IMG/VR virus record: IMGVR_UViG_3300037516_001233
Location: 90,850-154,849 of that record
Direction: 5' to 3' (one strand)
Length of the DNA: 64,000 nt
Source: a virus
Positions 1-8,691 of this stretch are shown piece by piece. The notes under the pieces are model-generated. The model had not been told where the DNA came from. It saw nothing but the letters and a program-made list of their open reading frames with translations, and did no database searches. How positions within the stretch are numbered: the stretch's first letter is position 1; every line of letters starts with the position of its first letter. The position numbers and the translations under genes are program-made.

Positions 1-493
1 CAAGTGCTACGAAACCAGATGCCTCAAGAATTTCTTGAGATAGAAGCGAAGGAATTCCAGCCATATCGTCTGCCATAGATACTTTAGTGTAGTCCGGGAA
101 TAGTAAGCAGATCTCTGTAATTGCTTCTTCGTTCCAAAGATTAGCTTCTGCAGTAGATAATTGACCAGCTTGGACAAGCTGCTCCATCTTCTTAACCAAT
201 TGCTTGTATTCGCTACGAGCCAAAGTTCTCCAAACAACATGCTTTTCAAAAGTTAAAGAAGTAACATATACATCGCCATGAAGTTCTTTCCATGCTTTAA
301 TCATGCCAGCAGTTGGGCCATTGTCCCAAATTTCTTCAGCGTCGTCTAAGTCTTCTACGGACTGAGGACCTAAGTCATCATTGATTTGATCGTCTAACAT
401 AGATGGGATTTCAGAAGTAGCAACCTCTTCAAGATTAAGCTCTTCAATAGTGTCTTCGTCTGCAGAGATGACTACCTTTTTTTCATTTGACAT
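1..493 (-). CDS. Probable tail assembly chaperone, 3' end cut by the window edge
   Basis: The first 164 residues are visible; the C-terminus lies beyond base 1. The ATG at 493 follows a clear AAGGAG ribosome site. The N-terminal 50 residues are very acidic. The rest is a helical, Trp-containing region ending in a stretch like AGIPSLLSQEILEASGF, a pattern that reminds me of tail assembly chaperones, which have a loosely conserved 'aGip..la..Il..S.f' ending. Its place immediately after the tail tube genes, where chaperones normally precede the tape measure gene, supports this. The assignment rests on position plus a weak motif. A programmed shift into a longer product, common in this gene class, would lie outside the window. 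Confidence 0.5.
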   Translation of the reverse strand, partial: MSNEKKVVISADEDTIEELNLEEVATSEIPSMLDDQINDDLGPQSVEDLDDAEEIWDNGPTAGMIKAWKELHGDVYVTSLTFEKHVVWRTLARSEYKQLVKKMEQLVQAGQLSTAEANLWNEEAITEICLLFPDYTKVSMADDMAGIPSLLSQEILEASGFVAL

Positions 494-561
494 TTTTACT
501 CCTTAAAAGTATGTTCTAGAATTATATCATAATACCATTAAAACTTTGCCTGAGCAAGTTA

Positions 562-1599
562 TTAAGGTTGTGTGCCAGTTCCAGAAACTTGTACTCCAGC
601 TGTGGTAGTTGAAGTTGTTGTCCCTGTAGTCGCAGTGTTTTCCGTTGCACTTGGCACAGTGGCTGACTTATCCATAAATGGCTTATCGCCTATGTCAGCA
701 TTGGAGAAGTAGAAGTCTCTAGCTATAAATTGATAATTTTCAACTAGGGGTTGGCCTCCACTTTGATAGGCGGTAGACATCGATACTAGTTGTACATTTT
801 GTAAAACAATTTTCATTGGACTATTACTGGCACTAATAGAGCTTCTTTCATTGATGTCCGTAGCTAAAATTCTATCAGAATTTAATTGTTGATTAATTTC
901 AGTACCAGATTTATAAGTTAAAATAGAATTAGATGTAATTCCTGTTTCTTCTACTCCATAAAATATAACTAAGTTAAATGGTGGATGAGCGCTAAAAATA
1001 TTATGACCACCATCTTCATGATCCGCTATGCTCATTTGACCTGACCTATCAGAGGTTACTCTATCTAATTGAGTGCTAGTCCAATATTTATTTATATTTA
1101 CTTCGTCAGCTTGAGATTCATTTGATGAGTTTAAAGAAGAAATTACGGAAGATGGTGGATTAGTTCCTGAACTTTCAGATCTTACCTTTGCAGCTTTTTC
1201 CAATAAGGAAGTCATCCTTCTTGGGTATCTAGAGTATATTGAAAATTCTCCAGTAATTAATCTAGTACCATTCATCATGGCATCGTAGTTATACGACCAA
1301 AAGCCATACAACGGTTGCTTTTCTTGCTTGACTACGTAGGCCATAGAGGCTATATCCATTTCGTCAGCTGGATCAAATAATCCATCTATAAATATTTTTA
1401 CATCTTCTCCAGAAAAAAAATAATCATAATAATTATTGAAAGCTTCGTCTTGCCTAGCTCCACCCCATTGGAGATCTATTTCTTGATTTAATGGGTCAAA
1501 AAAACCATTTCCATTTCCTCCACTAATTGGAGTAGTCTTTAAATCATAAGGAAGGAATGAAGTAAATGGACGATACGGAGACCTATTTGTTGGAGCCAT
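562..1599 (-). CDS. Tail-tube-like structural protein, long paralogue (345 aa)
   Basis: I recognise this only through its two downstream-numbered neighbours. Residues about 60-130 carry the same order of elements as the two tube-like proteins: FSGEDVKIFIDG, then an E(K)QPLYGF turn, then GTRLITGEFSIYSRYP. Near the C-terminus an IVLQNVQLVS...ENYQFIARDFYF stretch matches their '...I..E..TY.AR.I.PM' strand. A low-complexity insert rich in Ser/Asn fills residues 130-170, and the last 25 residues are Thr-rich. The ATG overlaps the previous stop (TAATG), so it is translationally coupled. It may be a baseplate- or tail-end version of the tube fold. Its exact role is unknown. Confidence 0.6.
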   Translation of the reverse strand: MAPTNRSPYRPFTSFLPYDLKTTPISGGNGNGFFDPLNQEIDLQWGGARQDEAFNNYYDYFFSGEDVKIFIDGLFDPADEMDIASMAYVVKQEKQPLYGFWSYNYDAMMNGTRLITGEFSIYSRYPRRMTSLLEKAAKVRSESSGTNPPSSVISSLNSSNESQADEVNINKYWTSTQLDRVTSDRSGQMSIADHEDGGHNIFSAHPPFNLVIFYGVEETGITSNSILTYKSGTEINQQLNSDRILATDINERSSISASNSPMKIVLQNVQLVSMSTAYQSGGQPLVENYQFIARDFYFSNADIGDKPFMDKSATVPSATENTATTGTTTSTTTAGVQVSGTGTQP

Positions 1600-2339
1600 T
1601 AAAGCCTCGATATTCTTTGATTAATAAAGTTTTTATAAGCTGCCACGTTATCTCCAAAAAAATTAGTAGATATAGTTGTTTCAGCTGTCTGTTGAGCAAC
1701 TAGTGCAGCATCGGGGTTGTCAGAATAAATATTTCTATCTTCTGCAGCATCTAATTGTAGCATAGGCTGAATACCTCTGGCCATATAGGTGTATGTTTGC
1801 TCTGTAATTAAGTCATCTACCGACATTGTTTGACCTTCGTCTACAATGGTTAATCCAAAAAGTTTCATTTTAGCAGCTAGGCCATATTCGTTAAAGAAAG
1901 TTAACACAACGTCAAATGGGGGCAGCATGTCTGCTAAAGGGGAGTAGTTTTTTTCAGCTAATGCTTTTTTGAACTCAGCAATTCTATAGAAAGCATATTC
2001 GTTAAATACAGTAAAAATTAAAGATCCAGCTATAGTTCTAGAGCCTTTGACAAATCCTCTAGCGTTTACATGGCCTAAAGTTCTTACCGGGGAGTTTTCT
2101 CTATGTATGGAATAAGATATTGTTTGAAGCTCGCCAAGTTCAATGAAGTCTCCAACCGAGCTAGAAGTATCGTCTCCAATTCTCGGGAGAACCATTGTAG
2201 CCTGAATGTCAACTCCAGCAAAGGACATATTGGAGAATGGATCGGGAAGACCCTTATCTCTTCTAACCGAAGATATCGTATTGTTGTAGTCAGATATTTG
2301 TCTTTTCTCTAGCTTAAGTTCATCAATATCTTTTCTCAT
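1599..2339 (-). CDS. Tail-tube-like protein, second paralogue (246 aa)
   Basis: The protein repeats the motif order of the upstream tail tube protein: FAGVDIQATM, RENSPVRTLG, GSRTIAGSLIFTVFN, PPFDVVLTFFNEYG and YTYMARGIQPM. These correspond to FSGADIVATF, REKAPIYTMG, GKRGIAGSLIFTVFD, PPFDITVTFANEYG and MTYVAREIGPM in the neighbour. It therefore almost certainly shares the tube fold. It sits downstream of a strong terminator, so it is probably made in smaller amounts than the major tube protein. It could form a tail-tip or tube-initiator ring. That role is inference from the lower expression and the position. Confidence 0.7.
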   Translation of the reverse strand: MRKDIDELKLEKRQISDYNNTISSVRRDKGLPDPFSNMSFAGVDIQATMVLPRIGDDTSSSVGDFIELGELQTISYSIHRENSPVRTLGHVNARGFVKGSRTIAGSLIFTVFNEYAFYRIAEFKKALAEKNYSPLADMLPPFDVVLTFFNEYGLAAKMKLFGLTIVDEGQTMSVDDLITEQTYTYMARGIQPMLQLDAAEDRNIYSDNPDAALVAQQTAETTISTNFFGDNVAAYKNFINQRISRL

Positions 2340-2350
2340 TTATATCCTTA

Positions 2351-2394
2351 AAGTAAAAAGAGACGTGGAGGATAAAGCTCATCCTCCACGTCTC
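2351..2394 (-). terminator. Rho-independent terminator behind the tail tube gene
   Basis: A perfect 14-bp stem (2360-2373 with 2381-2394) and a 7-nt loop are followed, on the minus strand, by TTTTTACTTT. It lies between the first tube-like gene and the second one. It probably attenuates transcription after the abundant tail tube product, as the matching terminator does behind the capsid gene. Confidence 0.9.
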
Positions 2395-2418
2395 AAGATT
2401 TCTAATACTGCTATTTAA

Positions 2419-3111
2419 TTATGGTCTGATAATCTCAGTGTTTAAACCGCTTGAGGTTACTGCATCTTGAGAGATTATATCAGAAAGGCTTCCGTTAAAT
2501 CTTTGAAGTTGCGAGTTAGAGATGGTATACATTGGTCCGATTTCGCGGGCTACGTAAGTCATGGTTTCCTCAATTACGATGTCGTCCATTGAAGCTCCAG
2601 AACCTTCGTTCAAAAGCTCAACTCCATAAATTGATCTCACTGCACCTTGGCCATATTCGTTGGCAAAGGTTACTGTAATGTCAAATGGTGGAATTTGGTC
2701 AGCGTAGTATGGAACCTTGCTTACGACGTCTCTGCTCTGATCATCAAACTCAGCAATTCCTCTTCTGTGATTTGGATCACCTGGAAGAGTGTTGCTGGAT
2801 CTTGTCCAGTATTTCATTTCCTGTGCAGTTCCATGATGCGATTCAAGCATCTGGTAGAGAGCTGGGCGGTCAAAGACTGTGAAAATCAATGAACCAGCAA
2901 TACCTCTTTTGCCTCTAGAAAATGATCTTGGGTTTGGAGAACCCATTGTGTAGATTGGTGCTTTTTCTCTTGTTACTGAAAATGTAATACCTGAAAGAGC
3001 GCCAATCTCTTTCCCGCCAAAAGTGGCAACAATATCTGCACCAGAAAATGTGGTGTAAGTATTAAGGTATTTATTTACAGCTGAGTCGTAGTATTCGCCG
3101 TTATTTGGCAT
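2419..3111 (-). CDS. Major tail tube protein (probable)
   Basis: This 230-residue protein comes directly after the sheath gene, the usual place of the tail tube gene in contractile-tail phages. Its ATG has a strong TAGGAGGGT ribosome site. Motifs shared with two downstream paralogues are FSGADIVATF, REKAPIYTMG, GIAGSLIFTVF, PPFDITVTF and MTYVAREIGPM. A terminator follows immediately, which fits a highly expressed structural protein. Tube identity is inferred from order, length and expression signals, because tube sequences diverge too much for certain recognition by eye. Confidence 0.72.
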   Translation of the reverse strand: MPNNGEYYDSAVNKYLNTYTTFSGADIVATFGGKEIGALSGITFSVTREKAPIYTMGSPNPRSFSRGKRGIAGSLIFTVFDRPALYQMLESHHGTAQEMKYWTRSSNTLPGDPNHRRGIAEFDDQSRDVVSKVPYYADQIPPFDITVTFANEYGQGAVRSIYGVELLNEGSGASMDDIVIEETMTYVAREIGPMYTISNSQLQRFNGSLSDIISQDAVTSSGLNTEIIRP

Positions 3112-3148
3112 CTTTTACCCTCCTATAGGTGTATTTAATATATTATTA

Positions 3149-4417
3149 TTAAAGGCTGACAGATATACTGACTTCGATGCTCTTAAGCTCGAAGGCAGGT
3201 GTCAGGACCAGGTCAATGATAGCCTTGTTCTGAGATGGGACGTAAGAGACCGTGAAGTCACTGTCCAACAAAGCACCGAGCTGTTGCATTCCGCGCAAGC
3301 CTGATGTAATGGCTGTTTCCATTGAGTTACGAACCTGCAATGTTGAAGGTTCGCCAACGAATTTTTGACATACTTGACGAACTACCATAGCAGCTTCGTT
3401 TACGATTCTTGAAGTAGAAATACGTGTGTAGTCTGATGTATCTGGTGCAAAAGAGCAACCCTCTGCAAAAATGGGCACTTTATTAAAGTTAAGAACTATA
3501 GCATTAACGCCCTTATCTACAACGCCAGTGTTAGTGTTGTTGGTAAGTGTGCTTCTAGTTGCGTTGTAACGAAGTCTAGTGACGTTATAAGCTGTCTTGT
3601 TGACAGGGCTTACGTAAGAAGCCATTCTGCTCAAAGCAGCTGCAAATGTCGTTGCTCCGTTAGCATATCCGTAGTCGGGATTGTTAGCTGATGCATATCC
3701 TACTGGCTTAAGCTCTGCAGCGATAACATAGACATAACGACCATTATCTTTCCAGATATAATCAGTGCCTGATTTTGCATTTCTGTCAGGAAGAGTTGCA
3801 AGAGACAAGTGTGTAGAAACATTGGCTGGAGTCATAACTTCACCGGTTCCAAGGTATGGCTTAAGCCCCAAGACTGCGAAACATGGGCTAGTATTTTCAC
3901 TAATTTCTTTTACTTTAGCACCGATCAGGTAAGCCCAGTTCTTAGTATAGTCGGTTGTGTTGTTTGCATTGAATCCAAGTGCTTCATCATCGCCAGGGGT
4001 TGCTGGGTTGTTCCAGTCAGCAGCGTTTCCGCCTCTACCCCAAGGAACGATAATATCTGGCATAGAAGCTTCAGCAGCAGCAAATGCGTCATCAAACACA
4101 TCAGTGCCACCTGAAGTTACAGTGCCTGCACCTTGATTCCAGGTAGTGTTGCTTGGAAGAGGAACCATGAAGATTCTATCTGCTCCAGCAGCTATAAGCT
4201 CAAGATATGCTCTATGAAGTTGAGATCCCTCACCAAAAGCGGTGACGACATCTTCTTCTCTAGTTACTTGCACAACGTCAAGATCGGCAACGTTGCCGGT
4301 CCCATCAGCCGTGCTGCGCTTAGCTATAACGCAGATTCTTGGACCAACAGGAGTATCCTGTCTTGATATGCTATAAAAGCTATCTTTAATTATTGTTTTT
4401 ACGCCAGGTAGAGCCAT
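3149..4417 (-). CDS. Tail sheath protein
   Basis: The 422-residue protein has a sheath-type arrangement. It opens with a short N-terminal strand region, followed by the GEGSQLHRAYLELIAAGADRIFMVPLP segment (the conserved 'l..A...f..Ga..iyvv' core) at about residues 60-87. The C-terminal domain ends in LTPAFELKSIEVSISVSL, the strand that links sheath subunits. An ARRVCQKF-like helix (VVRQVCQKFVGEPST) near residue 350 fits the subunit-contact domain. The start at 4417 follows GGAGG. Contraction of this protein drives tail tube penetration. It has a probable paralogue at 5292-6947. Confidence 0.85.
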   Translation of the reverse strand: MALPGVKTIIKDSFYSISRQDTPVGPRICVIAKRSTADGTGNVADLDVVQVTREEDVVTAFGEGSQLHRAYLELIAAGADRIFMVPLPSNTTWNQGAGTVTSGGTDVFDDAFAAAEASMPDIIVPWGRGGNAADWNNPATPGDDEALGFNANNTTDYTKNWAYLIGAKVKEISENTSPCFAVLGLKPYLGTGEVMTPANVSTHLSLATLPDRNAKSGTDYIWKDNGRYVYVIAAELKPVGYASANNPDYGYANGATTFAAALSRMASYVSPVNKTAYNVTRLRYNATRSTLTNNTNTGVVDKGVNAIVLNFNKVPIFAEGCSFAPDTSDYTRISTSRIVNEAAMVVRQVCQKFVGEPSTLQVRNSMETAITSGLRGMQQLGALLDSDFTVSYVPSQNKAIIDLVLTPAFELKSIEVSISVSL

Positions 4418-4516
4418 TGAATTTCGAACCTCCGGTTTGCCTATATTAGGTCTGTTCCCAAACTATAGTAACGCACAACCTATAAAAACAACTACGTTTA
4501 ATATTTTACTTGGATT

Positions 4517-5290
4517 TTATATAGCGTATGGAAAATTGCCAGAAGCGCTTGGAGTAGCACTATAAAGATCGACTATTTGAACTGGAGTATCGCTATAATC
4601 TGGAGTAGATTTATTAAAGAGTATTTCCTGTGGGGTTGTAATCAAACCTGCCTCATAAGACATCGCAGTTCTTACGTCTATGGCTACTTTTTCTATGACA
4701 GAAACAGATGTCTGGATTAACTTTTCTGTAGTCAACAAATAAGTAATTGTTCTTTTAATAATGTCTATATTAGATCTGGTTTCTTCAGAGTCCGCTAATC
4801 TTCTAGCATATACTAATTCTGAAGCACCAAGTCTCTTAAATACAGGAGTGTACTCTAGCATAAAATCTTCGAATACTTCAGCTAACGCATCAGCCACTTC
4901 GGCCCCTACGTATCGACCGTCATCTAAGTTTGAAGCAGAAGAAGCTCTATCCCCTTTGGTAACAACAGTAAATGAAACTACGTTTTGAAATCTTTGTCCA
5001 AATATCATGTGATCATTTTCAACAACTTGTCTACTTCTTGGCTTTGGTTCTACAGTGTGGGGTTTTCTAATTTCTAGACCATAGATTATTGAAGGGAAAG
5101 AGGCATAGGATCCGCTGTGATTGGGCTTGATTGGAATGTCGGGATGTATGTTCTCCCACAACAATTTTACTACAGCTATAAACTCAAGATAAGTTAAATT
5201 TCCAGCTGCTTGGAGTGGTGCCCCAAAAGCTCTGTTAATTGATACATCGTTAATTCTTGGTTCTGGAAAACCAAAAGCATTCTGCGCCAT
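4517..5290 (-). CDS. Probable tail terminator (tail completion) protein
   Basis: This 257-residue protein lies between two sheath-type genes and downstream of the neck genes. Its core reads FPSIIYGLEIRKP, GQRFQNVVSFTVVTKGDR and then helices with ALAEVFEDFMLEYTPVFKRLGASELVY...RTITYLLTTEKL. The sequence of strands, a basic loop and a long helix followed by an 'R.i.yll.te' strand resembles tail terminator proteins that cap the sheath and tube and receive the head. The match is by pattern and gene order, not by certain recognition. It is separated from the next start by one base only, so it is in the same operon. Confidence 0.55.
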   Translation of the reverse strand: MAQNAFGFPEPRINDVSINRAFGAPLQAAGNLTYLEFIAVVKLLWENIHPDIPIKPNHSGSYASFPSIIYGLEIRKPHTVEPKPRSRQVVENDHMIFGQRFQNVVSFTVVTKGDRASSASNLDDGRYVGAEVADALAEVFEDFMLEYTPVFKRLGASELVYARRLADSEETRSNIDIIKRTITYLLTTEKLIQTSVSVIEKVAIDVRTAMSYEAGLITTPQEILFNKSTPDYSDTPVQIVDLYSATPSASGNFPYAI

Positions 5291-5291
5291 T

Positions 5292-6947
5292 CTATGCTCC
5301 TTGTCCTGAGGAAATACTAAAAGATATTTTTCTTAAACCTAAAGAAGAAGTTAAATTAATATCAAAATAAATCTTTCCTTTGACTAAAGAATCAGCGTAT
5401 GCTTCTAATGCATAATCTCTAATTATATTGTTAGTTTTTAGAAATTGTAACATTTTCTTTACATCTTCAATTAATTTTTGAGCACTAAATCTACTAATTG
5501 AATTATCCCCAAGTGCTCTTATTTCATTTATCACCATTGATATAAGCCTCATTTGAGGAGCCTTTGCATAGGTAGAATTAGCTTTAGCCATAGTATGATC
5601 GTTAGTCAAATAAATTTCATAGGAGTTTCCTCTTCTGCTCCTATTATTGCGGATAATAGTATTAACACCCAATGCATCTAATCTGTCCACTTCAGCTTGA
5701 CTTAAGTTAACTCCGCTCAAACCAAAAGCTGAAGGAATTTTTTTTCTTATTAAACTTTGATTTACTGCTGTTTCAGACAGCAAACCGGCTACAGAAGCAG
5801 CAGCGCTAGAGGTGTATGATATGTTTAAGAAATTATGATTGATAATAATCTCTCCGTATATTGGTATTACAAACTTACCCATATCTCCGGCTATTGAATT
5901 ATCTGGGTTATACATAGTGTACTTATCAGTAAAATTAATATCTTCTTCAAAAACCTCTATATTGCTAGGACTTATGCCATCTGATCTAGACCCAATTACT
6001 CCTAACATAATTGCTCCAGTTTCATCATGAAAATTTTGACAATGTGTAGCTAGCTGAGTAACAAAATCTACATTCCCAGTGCCGATGATACTGGCCTCTA
6101 ACGGAACTATTATGTCTATATTGTCGTATCTTTCTAAGGATGCGTAGGTATTTATTAATCTGTCATAATATTTTTGATAGAAATTCATCAATATAGGGGT
6201 AGCATCTTCATACGAATGAGTTGGGATAGGGTTTAATCTATCCCCCGTTATTGCAACGTATTCCTTCATTGGAGCGGCCGAGCATATGTATATGTCTCTT
6301 GCCCCACACGCGTACGCATCAAAAATTCCCCTTAGCAAAGGCGAATTAAAATCAGCTTTTAGAAGGTCAATTCCTTCTTGAATAGAACCAATTCTTACAG
6401 GTGCGTTTATTTCGATAGCATCTGAGTGACCTATCAAAAGAATAGAATTTGTTTTATATTGTTCTAGAGATTGAAAAGACGGACGGTAAGAAGTACTCAA
6501 TTCCTTTGCCCCTCCAGCATAAGACCCAACTATATTCATGCTCCCTTGAGGGACTTGAAACTGAGCAGTATACTGAAAAATATTTGCACCGTCGTATGTG
6601 GTTGCTACTACTGAGTAATTACCTTGGAACAAATTTTGAGGTATTGTATAATGAAATATAAATTTAGTTAGATTATATGTAGAAATATTTTGCCCAGGTA
6701 TATCACCATAATCACCATAGTAGAAAGTGTTATTGGAGCTTTTTTCAATATAATTACCAGCTGAATCTACATTTTGCTGGAAGTAAGAATATGGTCCATC
6801 TATGATTGCACCTGCTCCAAAATCACCTCTGTAAACAGAAACAATCACATCAGAAGGGGTTGCGCCTAAAGTTGGATCATAAAAATTACCATTTTGATTA
6901 AATATAAATTCAAAATTACCAGTTTGACCAGGTGATAAAATTAACAT
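5292..6947 (-). CDS. Second tail-sheath-like protein (551 aa)
   Basis: Residues 1-150 form a strand-rich domain with no clear match. From about 165 onward the protein reads like a sheath. It has NSILLIGHSDAIEINAPVRIGS, GIFDAYACGARDIYICSAAPM, an IDIIVPLEASIIGTG strand, a MLGVIGSRSDG segment, an LIEDVKKMLQFL helix and the final LTSSLGLRKISFSISSG strand, which parallels the last strand of the 422-residue sheath. The ATG overlaps the stop of the head-closure gene (TAATG). Two sheath-type genes in one tail module are unusual. It may be a special ring at the neck or baseplate, or a fibre-bearing sheath variant. Confidence 0.65.
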   Translation of the reverse strand: MLILSPGQTGNFEFIFNQNGNFYDPTLGATPSDVIVSVYRGDFGAGAIIDGPYSYFQQNVDSAGNYIEKSSNNTFYYGDYGDIPGQNISTYNLTKFIFHYTIPQNLFQGNYSVVATTYDGANIFQYTAQFQVPQGSMNIVGSYAGGAKELSTSYRPSFQSLEQYKTNSILLIGHSDAIEINAPVRIGSIQEGIDLLKADFNSPLLRGIFDAYACGARDIYICSAAPMKEYVAITGDRLNPIPTHSYEDATPILMNFYQKYYDRLINTYASLERYDNIDIIVPLEASIIGTGNVDFVTQLATHCQNFHDETGAIMLGVIGSRSDGISPSNIEVFEEDINFTDKYTMYNPDNSIAGDMGKFVIPIYGEIIINHNFLNISYTSSAAASVAGLLSETAVNQSLIRKKIPSAFGLSGVNLSQAEVDRLDALGVNTIIRNNRSRRGNSYEIYLTNDHTMAKANSTYAKAPQMRLISMVINEIRALGDNSISRFSAQKLIEDVKKMLQFLKTNNIIRDYALEAYADSLVKGKIYFDINLTSSLGLRKISFSISSGQGA

Positions 6948-7324
6948 TAACTAGGTCTTTCCTTAGTGGCTCCAGCTATCCAGTATACTATCTTTCCAAA
7001 TTTTCCGCGTACCGGAGCTGCAAAGTCTATATAATAAAGGTTTGCTCCGTTAATATTATTAGTTCCTTCTTCGTAAATTCTATCATTCTGCTTTGGATTT
7101 ACGTCAGCTTCAAAATAGAAAACCAAGTCAATACCTGTAGTTATGCCTTCTATGTCTTCTCTTTGGAGTTGAGCCATAGCTTCATTGGAAGGAAAATAGT
7201 GCCTGGTAGTTACTTGTTCAAATGTTTCTGAGTATAAAAAATCATCATCTAATCTTCTTTGAATCAAAACATCATGACCGTATTCCCTTAAGATGCGTTT
7301 AATAGTTTTAGCAGGATCAATCAT
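6947..7324 (-). CDS. Probable head closure (stopper) protein
   Basis: The 125-residue protein is the right size and in the right place, between the adaptor and the tail terminator/sheath genes, for the head closure ring. Visible elements are a short N-terminal helix, GHDVLIQRR, the TTRHYFPSNEAMAQL segment, EGITTGIDLVFYFEADVNPKQNDRIYE and a final YYIDFAAPVRGKFGKIVYW strand. The 'D.v.P...D.I' turn is typical of small SH3-like stopper proteins. It overlaps the adaptor gene by 8 bp, indicating coupled translation. Confidence 0.65.
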   Translation of the reverse strand: MIDPAKTIKRILREYGHDVLIQRRLDDDFLYSETFEQVTTRHYFPSNEAMAQLQREDIEGITTGIDLVFYFEADVNPKQNDRIYEEGTNNINGANLYYIDFAAPVRGKFGKIVYWIAGATKERPS

Positions 7325-8243
7325 ACTGCTTCAATCCCCTTGTCGGTATAGGTCCACCTTGGAAAGTGTCATTCATAACAGATCCATATTGATCTCTGCC
7401 AGGAAGATAAACTACAGCACCTGTTAATGGATAGATAACCGTTCCAGTTAAAGGATCAAAGTTGAGACCAGAAGCAGAAACCTTTTGACTTGGAAGTCCC
7501 TTTGGTATTACTGCACGCATACCTATTCTTGAAGCTGCAACTTCTTTTCTTAATGCTGCTGCTATTTGGCACCAAGTTACAGCATTTCCTCTATTGACAC
7601 TTTGTCTTGGATTAGTTCTATTTGTAATACTCAAATCCGCCAACTTAAGGCTTAATTCATCGTCGCCACCATAGCCATAACTTCTACTTAACTCACAGCA
7701 TGCGGAAGCCTTAATGTATTCAGATAATGTGAAATTAAGAGTAGAGCCATCATCTAATTCTTGAAGCCTAAACATTTGTTTTATTTCCATAGAGTAGTGA
7801 TGTATTAACTCCCCAACCTCCAACAATGACGCATCTGGAAAAAAATACAATACTTCTTCAGGGTCTAAATACAATGGAGATATGTCTGCTGCAAATGATA
7901 TAGTTTCATCCGCCTTTAGGGTTACCGAAGGCTTATATTTGCTATCAGTATCATTAACGTATAGGACTTGCTTAACTATAATTGTACTAGAATCTTCTAA
8001 TATCCCTACGAATTCTACTGTATATTTACCTGGAGTAGTTGGAGTAAACTCAATATAATATTCATATCCGCTTACCTGAGTTAATGGATACTTAGCTGCA
8101 TCGACTAGTGCGTTAAGATAGTCTTTTACACTTACCGTAACAGTAGCCGGACTTACGTTGACCTGCTCTCCAGTAACTGGATTATTATCTACAAATTTAA
8201 CTTTAATTTGAACTTTATCATTAACTAAAACGCTGGTACTCAT
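7317..8243 (-). CDS. Head-tail adaptor (connector) protein with an N-terminal Ig-like domain
   Basis: Residues 1-95 form an immunoglobulin-like sandwich (VKFVDNNPVTGEQ...YEYYIEFTPTTPGKYTVEFVGILEDSS). Residues about 110-225 are helical, with LYLDPEEVLYFFPDASLLEVGELIHHYSMEIKQMF and an ASACCELSRSYGYGGDDELSLKLADLSI helix. This layout fits a portal-bound adaptor. The last 70 residues contain short repeats (DPLTGTVIYPLTGAVVYLPG). It follows the oxygenase island and precedes the closure gene. The role is inferred from order and fold pattern. Confidence 0.6.
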   Translation of the reverse strand: MSTSVLVNDKVQIKVKFVDNNPVTGEQVNVSPATVTVSVKDYLNALVDAAKYPLTQVSGYEYYIEFTPTTPGKYTVEFVGILEDSSTIIVKQVLYVNDTDSKYKPSVTLKADETISFAADISPLYLDPEEVLYFFPDASLLEVGELIHHYSMEIKQMFRLQELDDGSTLNFTLSEYIKASACCELSRSYGYGGDDELSLKLADLSITNRTNPRQSVNRGNAVTWCQIAAALRKEVAASRIGMRAVIPKGLPSQKVSASGLNFDPLTGTVIYPLTGAVVYLPGRDQYGSVMNDTFQGGPIPTRGLKQYD

Positions 8244-8324
8244 GTTTTCTCCATTTATCCGCCATAAAAATATAGTACTGGCAGTTGTGTGTTTATCCTA
8301 AAGTTGACTTTTAGGGAAGTAATT

Positions 8325-8619
8325 TTAATTAGATATTAAAATACTAGCTTCAGCGGTAGGGCCTATTACCAAGCTGGAAGACTGTATGATTGCTGATGCT
8401 TGGGCATTAGTGGCTTGTATTGTTACATACCCATTGGATACTGAATCTATTGTTATCATTCCAATGGTAGTGCTATTGCTATAGTCAGTGAGGCCATTTA
8501 AATATATATTAATATTATTTAAAATTAAAGGAATTGATATTCCGTGGAATCCTTATCTCTAAGGTACCTAAAAAACTATAACCAGGCTGCTCATAGCCTA
8601 TTGCTTCGTTATACAGCAT
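8325..8619 (-). CDS. Small strand-rich protein split by a +1 shift at CGG (97 aa when joined)
   Basis: The ATG at 8619 opens a 34-codon frame that stops at 8515. Its codon 26 is CGG (8544-8542), after ATT CCA. Skipping the C gives GGA and continues for 72 codons to the TAA at 8325-8327. The joined product runs ...LGTLEIRIP-G-ISIPLILNN... and ends GPTAEASILISN, a coherent beta-type sequence, whereas the zero frame ends at once in NSFNFK. The second half has no start codon or ribosome site of its own. A TTAGGTAA region precedes the ATG. Function is unknown; the surroundings suggest a virion protein. A decayed gene is the alternative, but five other genes break at the same codon. Confidence 0.68.
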
Positions 8620-8691
8620 GTATTATATTACCTAACTAAAAACAGAGAACTATATTATTAGTAATCCATTATAGCCATTTTGACTACTTAA

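Noticed and set aside
4420-4500. GGAGGTTCGAAATTC resembling a tRNA T-arm upstream of the sheath gene
   Set aside because: No acceptor or anticodon arm fits around it; it is the ribosome site of the sheath gene.
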